A DNA stretch of 39,350 nt from a bacterium (GTDB taxonomy: Bacteria > Planctomycetota > UBA1135 > GCA-002686595), in NCBI GenBank assembly GCA_030428395.1, contig JAUIDW010000018.1, positions 1 to 39,350 of the forward strand. The letters run 5' to 3'. A program made the position numbers and the translations under genes. The notes beneath the pieces were generated by a model. That model was not told the DNA's origin and ran no database searches. It saw only the letters and a program-made list of their open reading frames with translations. Positions 1-8,670 of the stretch are shown here, piece by piece (position 1 is the stretch's first letter; every line of letters starts with the position of its first letter).

Positions 1-66
1 GGGGGCGCGCGACCGCCCGGCGCGGCGCGCCCGCTGCACCTGCTGCACCAGGTCTGGCGGCTCTGA
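1..66 (+). CDS. C-terminal tail of an upstream gene (partial)
   Basis: Frame 1 is open from the window edge to a TGA at 64-66 and reads a 21-residue tail ending L-H-Q-V-W-R-L. Nothing in it identifies a family. It may simply be an open stretch by chance, because stops are rare in DNA this GC-rich. Confidence 0.3.
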   Translation, partial: GGARPPGAARPLHLLHQVWRL

Positions 67-255
67 GGAGCCCGCCCCCCGCGTTCCGGTGACGCGCCCG
101 CCGCTCGTGTGCGAGCGGCCCTTCCGCGCTCGCGTCCGCGCAGGTCGCGGCGCCGGTGCGTCCCGATCCGGTCGCCTCCACGCCCGAGGTGCGTCCGCGA
201 CGCGGCGCCCTCCGGCCGGCTCCTCCCGCGGCGCCCACCGACGCCGCCCGCCCCG

Positions 256-1713
256 ATGCCCACGAACACCAGCTCCGCTCCGTCCACGTCCGCCGCGGCG
301 ACCGCCGCGCGCGTCGCCCGCCTCGCGGTCGTCGCGCTGCCCGCCGCCCTCGTCTGCGCCGGCGGGTGCGCCTCGCCCGTCGACCGCGATCTCGCCGACC
401 GGCGCGCGCACTCGCTGTACGCGGACGGCGCGCCCCCGCCGCGCTCGACCCCACCGGCCGCGCCCGCGCCGGAGGGCGCCCCGGACTCCGGGCAGGACCC
501 CGGGCAGGACCCGGACCCGTTCGACGCCACGGACCTGCGCGCCTGCGTCCAGCACGGCCTGGCCCGGAGCGCGGAGCTGCGCGCCGCGTTCGAGGAGTGG
601 CGCGCGCTGACCGAGCGCGTCGACCACGTCGCGGCCCTGCCCGACCCGCGCTTCACGTGGGGCGAGTTCCTCGAGGAGGTCCAGACGCGCACGGGACCCC
701 AGGAGCGTCGCCTGGCGCTCTCGCAGGCGTTCCCCTGGCCGGGGAAGCTCGAGGCCGAGGCGCGCGTGGCCGACCGCCGCGCGGAGGCCGCGTGGCACCG
801 CGTGGACGCCGCGCGCCTGCGCGTCGCGCGCGACGTCGAGGTCGCCTTCCACGAGTACGCGTTCCTGGCGCGCGAGCTGGGGATCACCGCGGACCTGGTC
901 GAGCTGCTGCGCGGGCTCGAGCCGGTCGTCCAGAGCCGCGTGCGCGCCGGCGCGGGCCAGGCGGACCTGCTGCGCCTGCAGGTCGAGATCGGGAGGCTCG
1001 AGGACGACCTCGCGAGCCTCCGCCGGCGCCGCCCGGCCACCTCCGCGCGGCTGGCGGACGCGATGAGCGTCGCCGAGGGCGCGGCGCTGCTCCCGCTGGC
1101 GCCGCTGGCCGAGCCGGACCCGCGCCGGGTCGACGCGGCGGCGGCGTACGCGCGCGCGCTCGAGCGCAGCCCGTCCCTGCGCGAGCTCGACGAGCACCTC
1201 GCCGCGGACCAGGAGGCCGAGGGGCTGGCGGGCTACCGGCGCAAGCCCGGGTTCGCCGTGGGCGTCGACTACATCCAGACCGGCGACGCGGTCGTCCCGA
1301 TGACGCCCGGCAGCGGGGACGACCCGATCCTGGTCAGCCTGTCGGTGTCGCTGCCCGTGTGGGGGGCGAGCTACTCGGCGGCCGAGCGCGAGGCGCGCCA
1401 CCGCGTGCAGGCGGCCGCCGAGCGCATCGTCGCGGCGCGCTCGGGCCTGCGGGCGCAGGTCGAGGAGCAGGCGTACCGCGTCGAGGACGCGGCGCGGCGC
1501 ATCGAGCTGTACCGCGACTCGCTGATCCCGCGCGCGCGGGAGGCGCTCGACCTGACGCTCGCCGCGTACCGCACCGGCGGCGTCTCCGTGCTCGACCTGA
1601 TCGACTCCGAGCGCGCCCTGCTCGAGTTCGAGCTGTCCTTCTGGCGCGCCTGCCGCGAGCAGCTCCAGGGCGAGGCCCGGCTGCGCGCCCTCACCGGAGG
1701 GGACCCGCGATGA
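256..1713 (+). CDS. cusC: TolC/CusC-type outer membrane efflux lipoprotein
   Basis: Outer-membrane channel component of a tripartite heavy-metal RND efflux pump, 485 aa. The ATG at 256 is chosen because it is followed by a typical lipoprotein signal: a basic/Ala-rich start, a hydrophobic stretch at residues 22-34 and a lipobox A-G-G-C with Cys38, as in lipid-anchored CusC-type proteins. The remainder is long alpha-helical, Ala/Arg/Glu-rich sequence with two similar halves, as in the outer membrane efflux protein (OEP) family. Near the C-terminus it has the family-like stretch A-Y-R-T-G-G-V-S-V-L-D-L-I-D-S-E. The reading frame is open further upstream to 109, but those residues are low-complexity and Arg/Pro-rich. 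Its stop overlaps the next start (ATGA at 1710-1713), so it is co-translated with the adaptor and the pump. Family call is firm; metal specificity comes only from the neighbours. Confidence 0.85.
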   Translation: MPTNTSSAPSTSAAATAARVARLAVVALPAALVCAGGCASPVDRDLADRRAHSLYADGAPPPRSTPPAAPAPEGAPDSGQDPGQDPDPFDATDLRACVQHGLARSAELRAAFEEWRALTERVDHVAALPDPRFTWGEFLEEVQTRTGPQERRLALSQAFPWPGKLEAEARVADRRAEAAWHRVDAARLRVARDVEVAFHEYAFLARELGITADLVELLRGLEPVVQSRVRAGAGQADLLRLQVEIGRLEDDLASLRRRRPATSARLADAMSVAEGAALLPLAPLAEPDPRRVDAAAAYARALERSPSLRELDEHLAADQEAEGLAGYRRKPGFAVGVDYIQTGDAVVPMTPGSGDDPILVSLSVSLPVWGASYSAAEREARHRVQAAAERIVAARSGLRAQVEEQAYRVEDAARRIELYRDSLIPRAREALDLTLAAYRTGGVSVLDLIDSERALLEFELSFWRACREQLQGEARLRALTGGDPR

Positions 1714-3635
1714 CCACCCGCCGCTTCCTGCTGTTCGCCGCCGCGGCCCTCGCGCTGTTCCTGCTGGGACGTCTCTCGGTCGACGGGGGCGCGCCCGCGC
1801 CGGCGCCGGCCGAGGGGCCGACGGCGGAGGCCGACGAGCCCGCCCGGCCGACGACCTGGACGTGTCCGATGCACCCCCGGATCCGCCTGCCCGACCCCGG
1901 CGACTGCCCGATCTGCGGCATGGACCTGGTGCCCCTGGCCGAGGCCGGGGCCGAGGGGGAGGAGTCGGCCCGGCTGGTCCTGTCGCCCGCGGCGCGCGAG
2001 CTGGCGAGCATCGAGACCGAGCCCGCCCGGCGCCGCGCCGTCGAGCGCACGGTCCGGATGGTCGGCAAGGTGGCCTTCGACGAGACCGCCGTGCGCACGA
2101 TCTCGGCCTGGGTCGCCGGGCGCCTCGACCGCCTGTTCGTCGACTACACGGGCCTGCGCGTGGAGGCGGGCGACCACATGGTGTGGCTCTACAGCCCGGA
2201 GCTGCTGACGGCCCAGGAGGAGCTGCTGTCGGCGCGCGAGCGCCTGGCGGGGTCCGGCGAGGAGCCGAGCGAGTTCCTGGCGGAGAGCACGCGGCGCACC
2301 TACGAGGCGGCGCGCGAGAAGCTCCTGCTCTGGGGCCTGACCGAGGCCCAGGTCGACGAGGTGGAGGCCCGCGGCACGGCCGAGGACCACGTGATGATCA
2401 CGGCGCCGAGCTCCGGCGTCGTGATCGAGAAGCTCGTCGACGAGGGAGCCTTCGTCGACATGGGGACGCCCATCTACCGCCTGGCGGACCTCGGGCACCT
2501 GTGGGTGCTGCTCGACGCCTACGAGAAGGACCTCCCGTGGCTGCGGTACGGCCAGGACGTCGTCATCGAGGTCGAGGCGCTGCCGGGCGAGACGCTCGAG
2601 GGGCGCATCGTGTACATCGACCCGTTCGTCGACGAGCGGACGCGGACCGCCCGCGTCCGCGTGAACGTCGAGAACACCCGCGGGCGGCTGAAGCCCGGCG
2701 CGTTCGTGCGCGCGGCGGCCCTCGCGCGGCTGGGCGCCGGCGGCCTGGTGCTCGACACGTCGCTGACCGGGAAGTGGGTCAGCCCGATGCACCCGGAGGT
2801 CGTCAAGGACGGCCCCGGCTCCTGCGACGTCTGCGGCATGGACCTCGTCCCCGCCGAGGAGCTGGGCCTCGTGCCCGACGCGGGGGAGGCTCCCGGCCTG
2901 CCGCTGGTGGTGCCGGCCTCGGGCGTGCTCGTCACCGGCAAGCGCGCGGTGGTCTACGTCGAGGTACCCGGCGCGGAGCGGCCGACCTACGAGGGGCGCG
3001 AGGTCGTCCTCGGGCCGCGCGCGGGGGACGAGTACGTCGTGCTCGGCGGCCTGGAGGAGGGCGAGCGCGTCGTCGTGCGCGGCGCCTTCCGGGTCGACAG
3101 CGCGATGCAGATCCGCGCCCGGCCCAGCATGATGTCCGTGCGGCCGGACGCGCCGGCCCTCGAAGGGCCCCAGACCCTGCTCCTGCGGCGGGCGCTGGCG
3201 CCGGCGCTCGACGCCTACCTCGCCGGGCAGGACGCCCTCGCGGACGACGACGGGGACGCGGCCCGCGCCGCCCTGCGGCGTCTCGAAGCGGCGGCGGGCC
3301 CGGTCGAGGGGCTCGGCGCGAGCGCGGAGGAGGTCTGGGCCGAGGCGCGCCGTGAGCTCGGGATCGCGGGGGCCGAGGCCGACGCCGCGGGGGACCTGGA
3401 GGCGCTGCGGGCCGCCTTCGAGCGTGCCTCGAAGGCCCTCCTGCCGGTCGTCGAGCGCCTCGGGCACGACCGCGCCGGAGCGCTGGTCGAGGCCTGGTGC
3501 CCGATGGCCTTCGACGGTCGCGGCGCGGCCTGGCTGCAGCCGGAGGGCGCGCTGCGCAACCCGTACTTCGGGGAGAGCATGCTGCGCTGCGGCGAGGTCC
3601 GCGCGACGCGCGCGCCCGGCGAGGAGGCACGATGA
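1710..3635 (+). CDS. cusB: CusB-type RND periplasmic adaptor with two heavy-metal-binding domains and a DUF3347 tail
   Basis: Membrane-fusion protein (641 aa) linking the inner-membrane pump to the outer-membrane channel. A GGAGG sits 9 bases before the ATG, which overlaps the cusC stop. Residues 5-20 form an N-terminal membrane anchor. Residues 50-76 are a heavy-metal-binding domain (T-C-P-M-H-P then C-P-I-C-G-M-D-L). Next come the coiled-coil hairpin, lipoyl and beta-barrel regions of the HlyD/CusB family. A second copy of the metal motif lies at about 357-381 (S-P-M-H-P, then C372 and C375 followed by G-M-D-L), with Ser in place of the first Cys. The C-terminus matches DUF3347 (W-C-P-M-A-F-D and R-N-P-Y-F-G motifs), a domain associated with copper handling. 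The multiple Met/Cys/His sites point to Cu/Ag export rather than Zn/Co, but this is inferred. Confidence 0.9.
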   Translation: MTTRRFLLFAAAALALFLLGRLSVDGGAPAPAPAEGPTAEADEPARPTTWTCPMHPRIRLPDPGDCPICGMDLVPLAEAGAEGEESARLVLSPAARELASIETEPARRRAVERTVRMVGKVAFDETAVRTISAWVAGRLDRLFVDYTGLRVEAGDHMVWLYSPELLTAQEELLSARERLAGSGEEPSEFLAESTRRTYEAAREKLLLWGLTEAQVDEVEARGTAEDHVMITAPSSGVVIEKLVDEGAFVDMGTPIYRLADLGHLWVLLDAYEKDLPWLRYGQDVVIEVEALPGETLEGRIVYIDPFVDERTRTARVRVNVENTRGRLKPGAFVRAAALARLGAGGLVLDTSLTGKWVSPMHPEVVKDGPGSCDVCGMDLVPAEELGLVPDAGEAPGLPLVVPASGVLVTGKRAVVYVEVPGAERPTYEGREVVLGPRAGDEYVVLGGLEEGERVVVRGAFRVDSAMQIRARPSMMSVRPDAPALEGPQTLLLRRALAPALDAYLAGQDALADDDGDAARAALRRLEAAAGPVEGLGASAEEVWAEARRELGIAGAEADAAGDLEALRAAFERASKALLPVVERLGHDRAGALVEAWCPMAFDGRGAAWLQPEGALRNPYFGESMLRCGEVRATRAPGEEAR

Positions 3636-6600
3636 GCGGCGACGACGCGCGCCCGTCGATCCTGGATCGCGCGCTGGAGTTCTTCCTGCGCAACAAGCTC
3701 GTCGTGGCGCTGCTCACCGCGTTCACGGTCGTGTGGGGTCTGCTCGTGGCGCCGTTCGACTGGGAGCTCGCGAGCCTGCCGCGCGACCCGGTCCCCGTCG
3801 ACGCCATCCCCGACACCGGCGAGAACCAGCAGATCGTGTTCACCCCCTGGCCGGGACGCTCGCCCCAGGACGTCGAGGACCAGGTCACCTACCCGCTCAC
3901 GGTCGCGCTCCTCGGCGTCCCGGGGGTGCAGAGCATCCGCAGCAACTCGCTCTTCGGGTTCTCCTCGGTCTTCGTGATCTTCGACGAGGACGTCGAGTTC
4001 TACTGGTCGCGCAGCCGCCTGCTCGAGAAGCTGAACAGCCTGCCCGACGGGACGCTGCCGCCGGGCGTCCAGCCCGCGCTGGGGCCCGACGCGACCCCGC
4101 TCGGCCAGGTGTTCTGGTACACGCTCGAGGGGCGCGACGACGCGGGCCGCCCCGCCGGCGGCTGGGACCTGAACGAGCTGCGCACCGTCCAGGACTGGTA
4201 CGTGCGCTACGCGCTGGCGAGCGTCGAGGGCGTCGCCGAGGTCGCGTCGATCGGCGGGTACGTGCAGGAGTACCAGATCGACGTCGACCCCGACGCGATG
4301 CGCGCCCACGGCGTGACCCTGGAGCAGATCTTCCGGGCGGTGGCCGCGTCGAACGTGGACGTCGGGGCGCGCACGATCGAGGTCAACCGGGCGGAGTACG
4401 TCGTCCGCGGGCTCGGCCTGCTGGAGTCGATCGAGGACATCGAGCAGGTCGTCGTCGCGGTCGAGCGCCACGTCCCGATCACCCTGCGAGAGCTCGCCAC
4501 GGTGTCCCTGGGGCCGGCGCTGCGGCGGGGCGCCCTGGACAAGGGGGGCACGGAGGCCGTCGGCGGCGTCGTGGTGGCTCGCTACGGAGCCAACCCCATG
4601 GAGGTGCTCGACGCGGTGCGCGCGAAGCTCGAGCAGATCGCCCCGGGGATGCCGTCGAAGGACCTGGAGGACGGGCGCACGTCGCGGGTCACCGTCGTGC
4701 CCTTCTACGACCGCTCCGGCCTCATCCGGGAGACGCTGGGGACGCTCGACTCGGCCCTGCGCCTCGAGATCCTGGTCACGATCGTCGTCGTGCTGGTCAT
4801 GCTCGGGCACCTGCGCAGCGCCGTGCTGGTCTCGGGGCTGCTCCCGCTCGCGGTGCTGATGTGCTTCATCGCGATGAAGCACGTCGGGGTGGACGCCAAC
4901 ATCGTCGCGCTGTCGGGCATCGCCATCGCCATCGGCACGATGGTGGACGTCGGGATCGTGCTGACGGAGAACATCGTGAACCACGTGGAGCCCGGCCAGA
5001 CCGCGCGCGAGCGGCTCGAGAGCGTGCACCGCGGCGCGTCCGAGGTCGGTGGAGCGGTGCTCACGGCCGTCCTGACCACGGTGGTGGGGTTCCTGCCCGT
5101 GTTCGCGATGGAGGGCGCGGAGGGGAAGCTCTTCAAGCCGCTCGCGTACACGAAGACCTTCGCGCTCCTGGCCTCGATCGTCGTCGCGCTCGCGATCGTC
5201 CCGCCCGCGGCGCACTTGCTGCTGGGGCGCGGCCGCGAGCGGGGCGCGGGCGGCGGCGTCCGCGCCGCGCTCGCCCTCGTCGCCGCGGGTGCGCTGGCAG
5301 CCGTCGCGGTGCGCCCCTGGGTCGGCGCCCCGCTCGTGATCCTGGGGGCCTGGCGGCTCGCGGCCCCCCGGCTCCCCGCCCGCGTCCGCGCGGCGGCGGC
5401 CGGCGCCTCGGGGCTGGTGCTCGCGCTGCTCGTCGCCGCGCTCCTCGCGCGGCTGTGGGAGCCGCTGGGCCCGACCCGCGCGCTCGGCAACCTGCTCTTC
5501 ACCGCGGGCCTCCTCGGCGGCGTGCTGCTCCTCTTCCGCCTGGTGCTGGTCGTCTACGAGCCGGTCCTGCGCTGGTGCCTGCGCCACAAGCTGCTGTTCC
5601 TCGGGTTGCCGACGGGGCTCGTGCTGGCGGGGCTCGTGGTCTGGCTCGGCTTCGACCGGCTGGCCGCGCCGCTCGCGCGCCCGCTCGCCGGCGCGGCGAA
5701 CGCGGCCCGGACCGTGCTGCCGGCGTCCGTCGCCGGGGAGGGGAGGGCGACCGCCGACTCCGTTCGCCGGTGGCGTCCCTGGAGCGCGCTCGGGCACGCG
5801 TTCCCCGGGCTGGGCAGGGAGTTCATGCCCCCGCTGGACGAAGGCTCCTTCCTGCTGATGCCCGTCACCATGGCCCACGCCTCGATCGGCGAGGCGCTCG
5901 AGCTTATGCAGCTGCAGGACGTGCGCATCCGCGCCATCCCCGAGGTCGAGGAGGTCGTCGGGAAGATCGGGCGCGCCGAGAGCCCGCTGGACCCGGCGCC
6001 GATCTCGATGGTCGAGACCCTGATCACGTACCGCACGGAGTACGCGCAGGACGAGGCGGGTCGCCTGCTGCGCTTCGCCTGGGACGACGCGGCCGGCCGG
6101 CACGTCCGCGACGAGCGCGGAGCGCTCGTGCCCGACGAGGACGGGCGTCCGTTCCGCCAGTGGCGCGACCACGTGCACGGCCCGCCGGACATCTGGGCGG
6201 AGATCGAGCGGGCCGCGCGCGTACCCGGGATGACGACCGCGTCCATGCTGCAGCCGATCGAGACGCGCCGGATCATGCTGCAGACCGGCATGCGGGCCCC
6301 GATGGGCGTCAAGGTCCAGGGTCCGGACCTGGAGACGATCGAGCGCGTCGCGCTCGACCTCGAGCGGATGCTGAAGGAGGTGCCCTCCGTCCGGCCCGAG
6401 ACCGTCCTGGCCGACCGCGTGATCGGCAAGCCCTATCTCGAGATCGACATCGACCGCGCCGCGATCGCGCGGTACGGGCTGGCGGTCCGCGACGTCCAGG
6501 ACGTGATCGAGGTGGCGATCGGGGGCCGCCGGCTGACGACCACCGTGGAGGGACGCGAGCGCTACCCGGTGCGCGTGCGGTACCTGCGCGAGCTGCGCGA

Positions 6601-7483
6601 CCAGATCGAGGACCTCGGGAACATCCTGGTGGCGGCGCCCGGCGGCGCGCAGGTCCCGCTCGGCCAGCTGGCCGCGATCCGGTACACGCCCGGGCCGCAG
6701 GTCATCAAGAGCGAGGACACGTTCCTCACGGCCTACGTGCTGTTCGACCGGCAGCCGGGGTACGCGGAGGTGGAAGTGGTCGAGGAGGCCCGGGCCCACC
6801 TGGCCGAGCAGATCGCCTCGGGGGCCTATCGCCTGCCCCCGGGCGTCTCGTACCGCTTCGCGGGCAGCTACGAGAACCAGCAGCGGGCCGCGCGGCGGCT
6901 GCGCGTCGTCCTGCCGCTCGCGCTGTTCGTGATCTTCCTGATCCTCTACCTCCAGTTCCGCTCGACGCTGCTCGCGGGGATCGTGTTCTCCGGGGTGCTC
7001 GTGGCCTGGTCGGGCGGCTTCCTGCTGCTCTGGCTGTACGGCCAGCCCTGGTTCCTCGACGCCGCGCCGTTCGGCGTCGACCTGCGCGACCTGTTCCAGG
7101 TGCGGCCGCTCAACCTCTCGGTGGCCGTGTGGGTCGGGTTCCTGGCCCTGTTCGGCATCGCCACCGACGACGGGGTCGTCCTGGCGACGTACCTCGGCCA
7201 GTCCTTCGAGCGCAACCGGCCGCGCGACGTGCAGGCGGTCCGGGAGGCGGTGGTCGAGGCCGGCAAGCGACGCATCCGGCCCTGCCTGATGACCACCGCC
7301 ACGACGATCCTCGCGCTCGTGCCGGTGGTCACCTCGACGGGCCGCGGCTCCGACGTCATGGTCCCGATGGCGATCCCGTCGGTGGGCGGGATGGTCGTGG
7401 CGCTCGTGACGGTGTTCGTGGTTCCGACGCTCTACTCCCTGGTCCAGGAGTGGCGCCTGCGGCTCGGCGACGGCGACGCGTGA
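3632..7483 (+). CDS. cusA: CusA/CzcA-family heavy-metal efflux RND pump
   Basis: Inner-membrane proton-driven pump of the HME-RND family, 1283 aa. The start is the ATG that overlaps the cusB stop (ATGA at 3632-3635), preceded by GAGGAGG at 3621-3627. Family hallmarks are an N-terminal TM segment followed by D-A-I-P-D-T-G-E-N-Q-Q, T-Y-P-L-T, a TM4 region with G-T-M-V-D-V-G-I-V-L-T-E-N carrying the proton-relay acid, and a C-terminal TM bundle ending I-P-S-V-G-G-M-V. The porter region has M-L-Q-T-G-M-R-A-P-M-G-V-K-V, with several Met residues in the region that binds Cu in CusA. It is about 240 residues longer than E. coli CusA. Most of the excess is one insertion at about 528-728 containing three to four extra hydrophobic helices, plus a short insertion in the periplasmic loop at about 805-855. 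Cu/Ag as substrate is inferred from the adaptor. Confidence 0.92.
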   Translation: MSGDDARPSILDRALEFFLRNKLVVALLTAFTVVWGLLVAPFDWELASLPRDPVPVDAIPDTGENQQIVFTPWPGRSPQDVEDQVTYPLTVALLGVPGVQSIRSNSLFGFSSVFVIFDEDVEFYWSRSRLLEKLNSLPDGTLPPGVQPALGPDATPLGQVFWYTLEGRDDAGRPAGGWDLNELRTVQDWYVRYALASVEGVAEVASIGGYVQEYQIDVDPDAMRAHGVTLEQIFRAVAASNVDVGARTIEVNRAEYVVRGLGLLESIEDIEQVVVAVERHVPITLRELATVSLGPALRRGALDKGGTEAVGGVVVARYGANPMEVLDAVRAKLEQIAPGMPSKDLEDGRTSRVTVVPFYDRSGLIRETLGTLDSALRLEILVTIVVVLVMLGHLRSAVLVSGLLPLAVLMCFIAMKHVGVDANIVALSGIAIAIGTMVDVGIVLTENIVNHVEPGQTARERLESVHRGASEVGGAVLTAVLTTVVGFLPVFAMEGAEGKLFKPLAYTKTFALLASIVVALAIVPPAAHLLLGRGRERGAGGGVRAALALVAAGALAAVAVRPWVGAPLVILGAWRLAAPRLPARVRAAAAGASGLVLALLVAALLARLWEPLGPTRALGNLLFTAGLLGGVLLLFRLVLVVYEPVLRWCLRHKLLFLGLPTGLVLAGLVVWLGFDRLAAPLARPLAGAANAARTVLPASVAGEGRATADSVRRWRPWSALGHAFPGLGREFMPPLDEGSFLLMPVTMAHASIGEALELMQLQDVRIRAIPEVEEVVGKIGRAESPLDPAPISMVETLITYRTEYAQDEAGRLLRFAWDDAAGRHVRDERGALVPDEDGRPFRQWRDHVHGPPDIWAEIERAARVPGMTTASMLQPIETRRIMLQTGMRAPMGVKVQGPDLETIERVALDLERMLKEVPSVRPETVLADRVIGKPYLEIDIDRAAIARYGLAVRDVQDVIEVAIGGRRLTTTVEGRERYPVRVRYLRELRDQIEDLGNILVAAPGGAQVPLGQLAAIRYTPGPQVIKSEDTFLTAYVLFDRQPGYAEVEVVEEARAHLAEQIASGAYRLPPGVSYRFAGSYENQQRAARRLRVVLPLALFVIFLILYLQFRSTLLAGIVFSGVLVAWSGGFLLLWLYGQPWFLDAAPFGVDLRDLFQVRPLNLSVAVWVGFLALFGIATDDGVVLATYLGQSFERNRPRDVQAVREAVVEAGKRRIRPCLMTTATTILALVPVVTSTGRGSDVMVPMAIPSVGGMVVALVTVFVVPTLYSLVQEWRLRLGDGDA

Positions 7484-7544
7484 GACCGGCGCCGCGGCCA
7501 GCGCGCGAGCCGAGATGGTCGCGCCGCCCGGACCCGGCGCGCGC

Positions 7545-7550
7545 TAGACT
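7545..7550 (+). promoter_or_regulatory. Putative -10 box of the tRNA-Sec gene
   Basis: TAGACT lies 11 bases before the first base of tRNA-Sec, in a region that is otherwise almost pure G/C. No convincing -35 hexamer is visible 16-18 bases upstream. The same hexamer occurs in the minus-strand promoter at 34983-34988. Confidence 0.4.
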
Positions 7551-7561
7551 GTCCGCCCTGC

Positions 7562-7659
7562 GGGAGCGGATCGGTGCTGGTGTGCCGCCCGGCCTTCAAA
7601 GCCGGTCGGGCTTCGTGAACAGCGAGGCCGGTGGGTTCGATTCCCATGCGCTCCCGCCA
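7562..7659 (+). tRNA. selC: tRNA-Sec (selenocysteine, anticodon TCA)
   Basis: This 98-nt gene with encoded GCCA end folds as a bacterial tRNA-Sec. Acceptor 7562-7568 pairs with 7649-7655 (7 bp; the eighth position, 7569 with 7648, is a G-G mismatch). The long 6-bp D stem is 7572-7577/7582-7587 with the 4-nt loop TGGT. The anticodon stem is 7589-7593/7601-7605 with loop CTTCAAA, placing TCA at 7596-7598. The large variable arm is an 8-bp stem 7609-7616/7622-7629 with a 5-nt loop. The T stem is 7631-7635/7643-7647 with loop TTCGATT. Long D stem, long variable arm and a UGA-reading anticodon are diagnostic. The organism should therefore decode UGA as selenocysteine. No selA, selB, selD or recognisable selenoprotein is in this window. 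Confidence 0.95.
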
Positions 7660-7668
7660 CCTCCGCCC

Positions 7669-8670
7669 GTGACCGATCGCAGCGCGCTCACGATCCGCGA
7701 GTACGCCCCCGGCGACGAGGAGCGCATCCTGGCGACGTTCAACCGGGTGTTCGCGGCCGTCGACCCGGGCTTCGCGCCGCGCGACCTGGCCACCTGGCGC
7801 TGGCTGTACCGCGACAACCCCTCCGGCGCGCGCATCTGGCTCGCCGTGGACGAGGCGGGCGAGGTCGTCGCGCAGTACGCCGGCCTGCGCCAGCGCGCGT
7901 TCGTGCGCGGCGAGCGCGCGAGCTTCGCCCAGGCGGTCGACTCCATGAGCTCCCGCGGCGGCCTGCGGCGCCCCGGCCCGTTCGTGCGGACCTGCCGGGC
8001 GTTCGTCGAGCACGGCTGCGGCGAGGGCGCCGGCCGGGACGTCTTCGCCTGGGGCCTGCCCGTGCCGGCGGCCTGGCGGGTGGGGCGCGAGCTGCTGGGC
8101 TACGAGCTGATCCGGACCCAGCTCGAGCTGTTCGCGGCGCCGGGCGACGTGCGCCCGGAGTCCGCCGCCGGCGTCCGGGTCGAGGAGTGCGCGCACTTCC
8201 CCGACGAGGTCGACGCGCTCGCCGACCGGCTGGGCCGCGAGCGCGACGCCGTCGCCGTGCGCGACCGGGCCCAGCTGGCCTGGCGCTTCGAGCGGCACCC
8301 GCGGAACGCCTACCGCGTCGCGCTCGCGCGCACCGGCCGCGGGCTCGCGGGCCTCGCCGTGTGCCGGGCGGGGACCTTCGACGGCCGGCCCGGCCTGCTC
8401 GTGGCGGACTGGGCGGTGCCCGCCGGCGAGGAGGGCGCGCGCGCCGCGCTGCTGGCCTGGCTGGCGGGCGTGGCGACCGAGCTGGGCGAGGCCGAGGTGC
8501 GCGCGGTCCTCCCCGAGACGGCGCCGGAGTGGCTGCCGCTCCAGCGCGCCGGCTTCCGCGCGCGCGGCACCCGCTACGTGCTGGCGGGCCGGCCCTTCGC
8601 GCGCACCCTCGACGTGCCGTTCCTGCGGCGCGGCTGGTCGTACACCCTCGGCGACACGGACCTGGTGTGA
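7669..8670 (+). CDS. Double-GNAT acetyltransferase-like protein, copy 1
   Basis: A 333-aa cytosolic protein of GNAT type, predicted to move an acyl group from acyl-CoA to an unknown acceptor. The GTG at 7669 is chosen because it gives a full N-terminal strand (T-I-R-E-Y-A-P-G-D-E) and lies only 9 bases after the CCA of tRNA-Sec. Two GNAT-like halves are visible: W-R-W-L-Y-R-D-N-P at about 43-51 followed by V-V-A-Q-Y-A, and L-A-W-R-F-E-R-H-P at about 202-210 followed by L-A-G-L-A-V. It ends with G-D-T-D-L-V, shared with the next gene. The stop overlaps the next start (GTGA at 8667-8670). The substrate is unknown. The family is a structural guess from the fold-type motifs; I do not recognise a characterised orthologue. 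Confidence 0.65.
   Translation: MTDRSALTIREYAPGDEERILATFNRVFAAVDPGFAPRDLATWRWLYRDNPSGARIWLAVDEAGEVVAQYAGLRQRAFVRGERASFAQAVDSMSSRGGLRRPGPFVRTCRAFVEHGCGEGAGRDVFAWGLPVPAAWRVGRELLGYELIRTQLELFAAPGDVRPESAAGVRVEECAHFPDEVDALADRLGRERDAVAVRDRAQLAWRFERHPRNAYRVALARTGRGLAGLAVCRAGTFDGRPGLLVADWAVPAGEEGARAALLAWLAGVATELGEAEVRAVLPETAPEWLPLQRAGFRARGTRYVLAGRPFARTLDVPFLRRGWSYTLGDTDLV

Noticed and set aside
1-150. Possible selenocysteine readthrough of the TGA at 64-66
   Set aside because: tRNA-Sec made me check, but the residues after the TGA are low-complexity and no conserved redox motif or SECIS-like hairpin is apparent.
3215-6799. Very long open frame on the minus strand opposite cusB/cusA
   Set aside because: It is the GC-driven antisense shadow of the pump operon. 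Its composition is Arg/His/Asp/Leu-rich low complexity and no family motifs appear.
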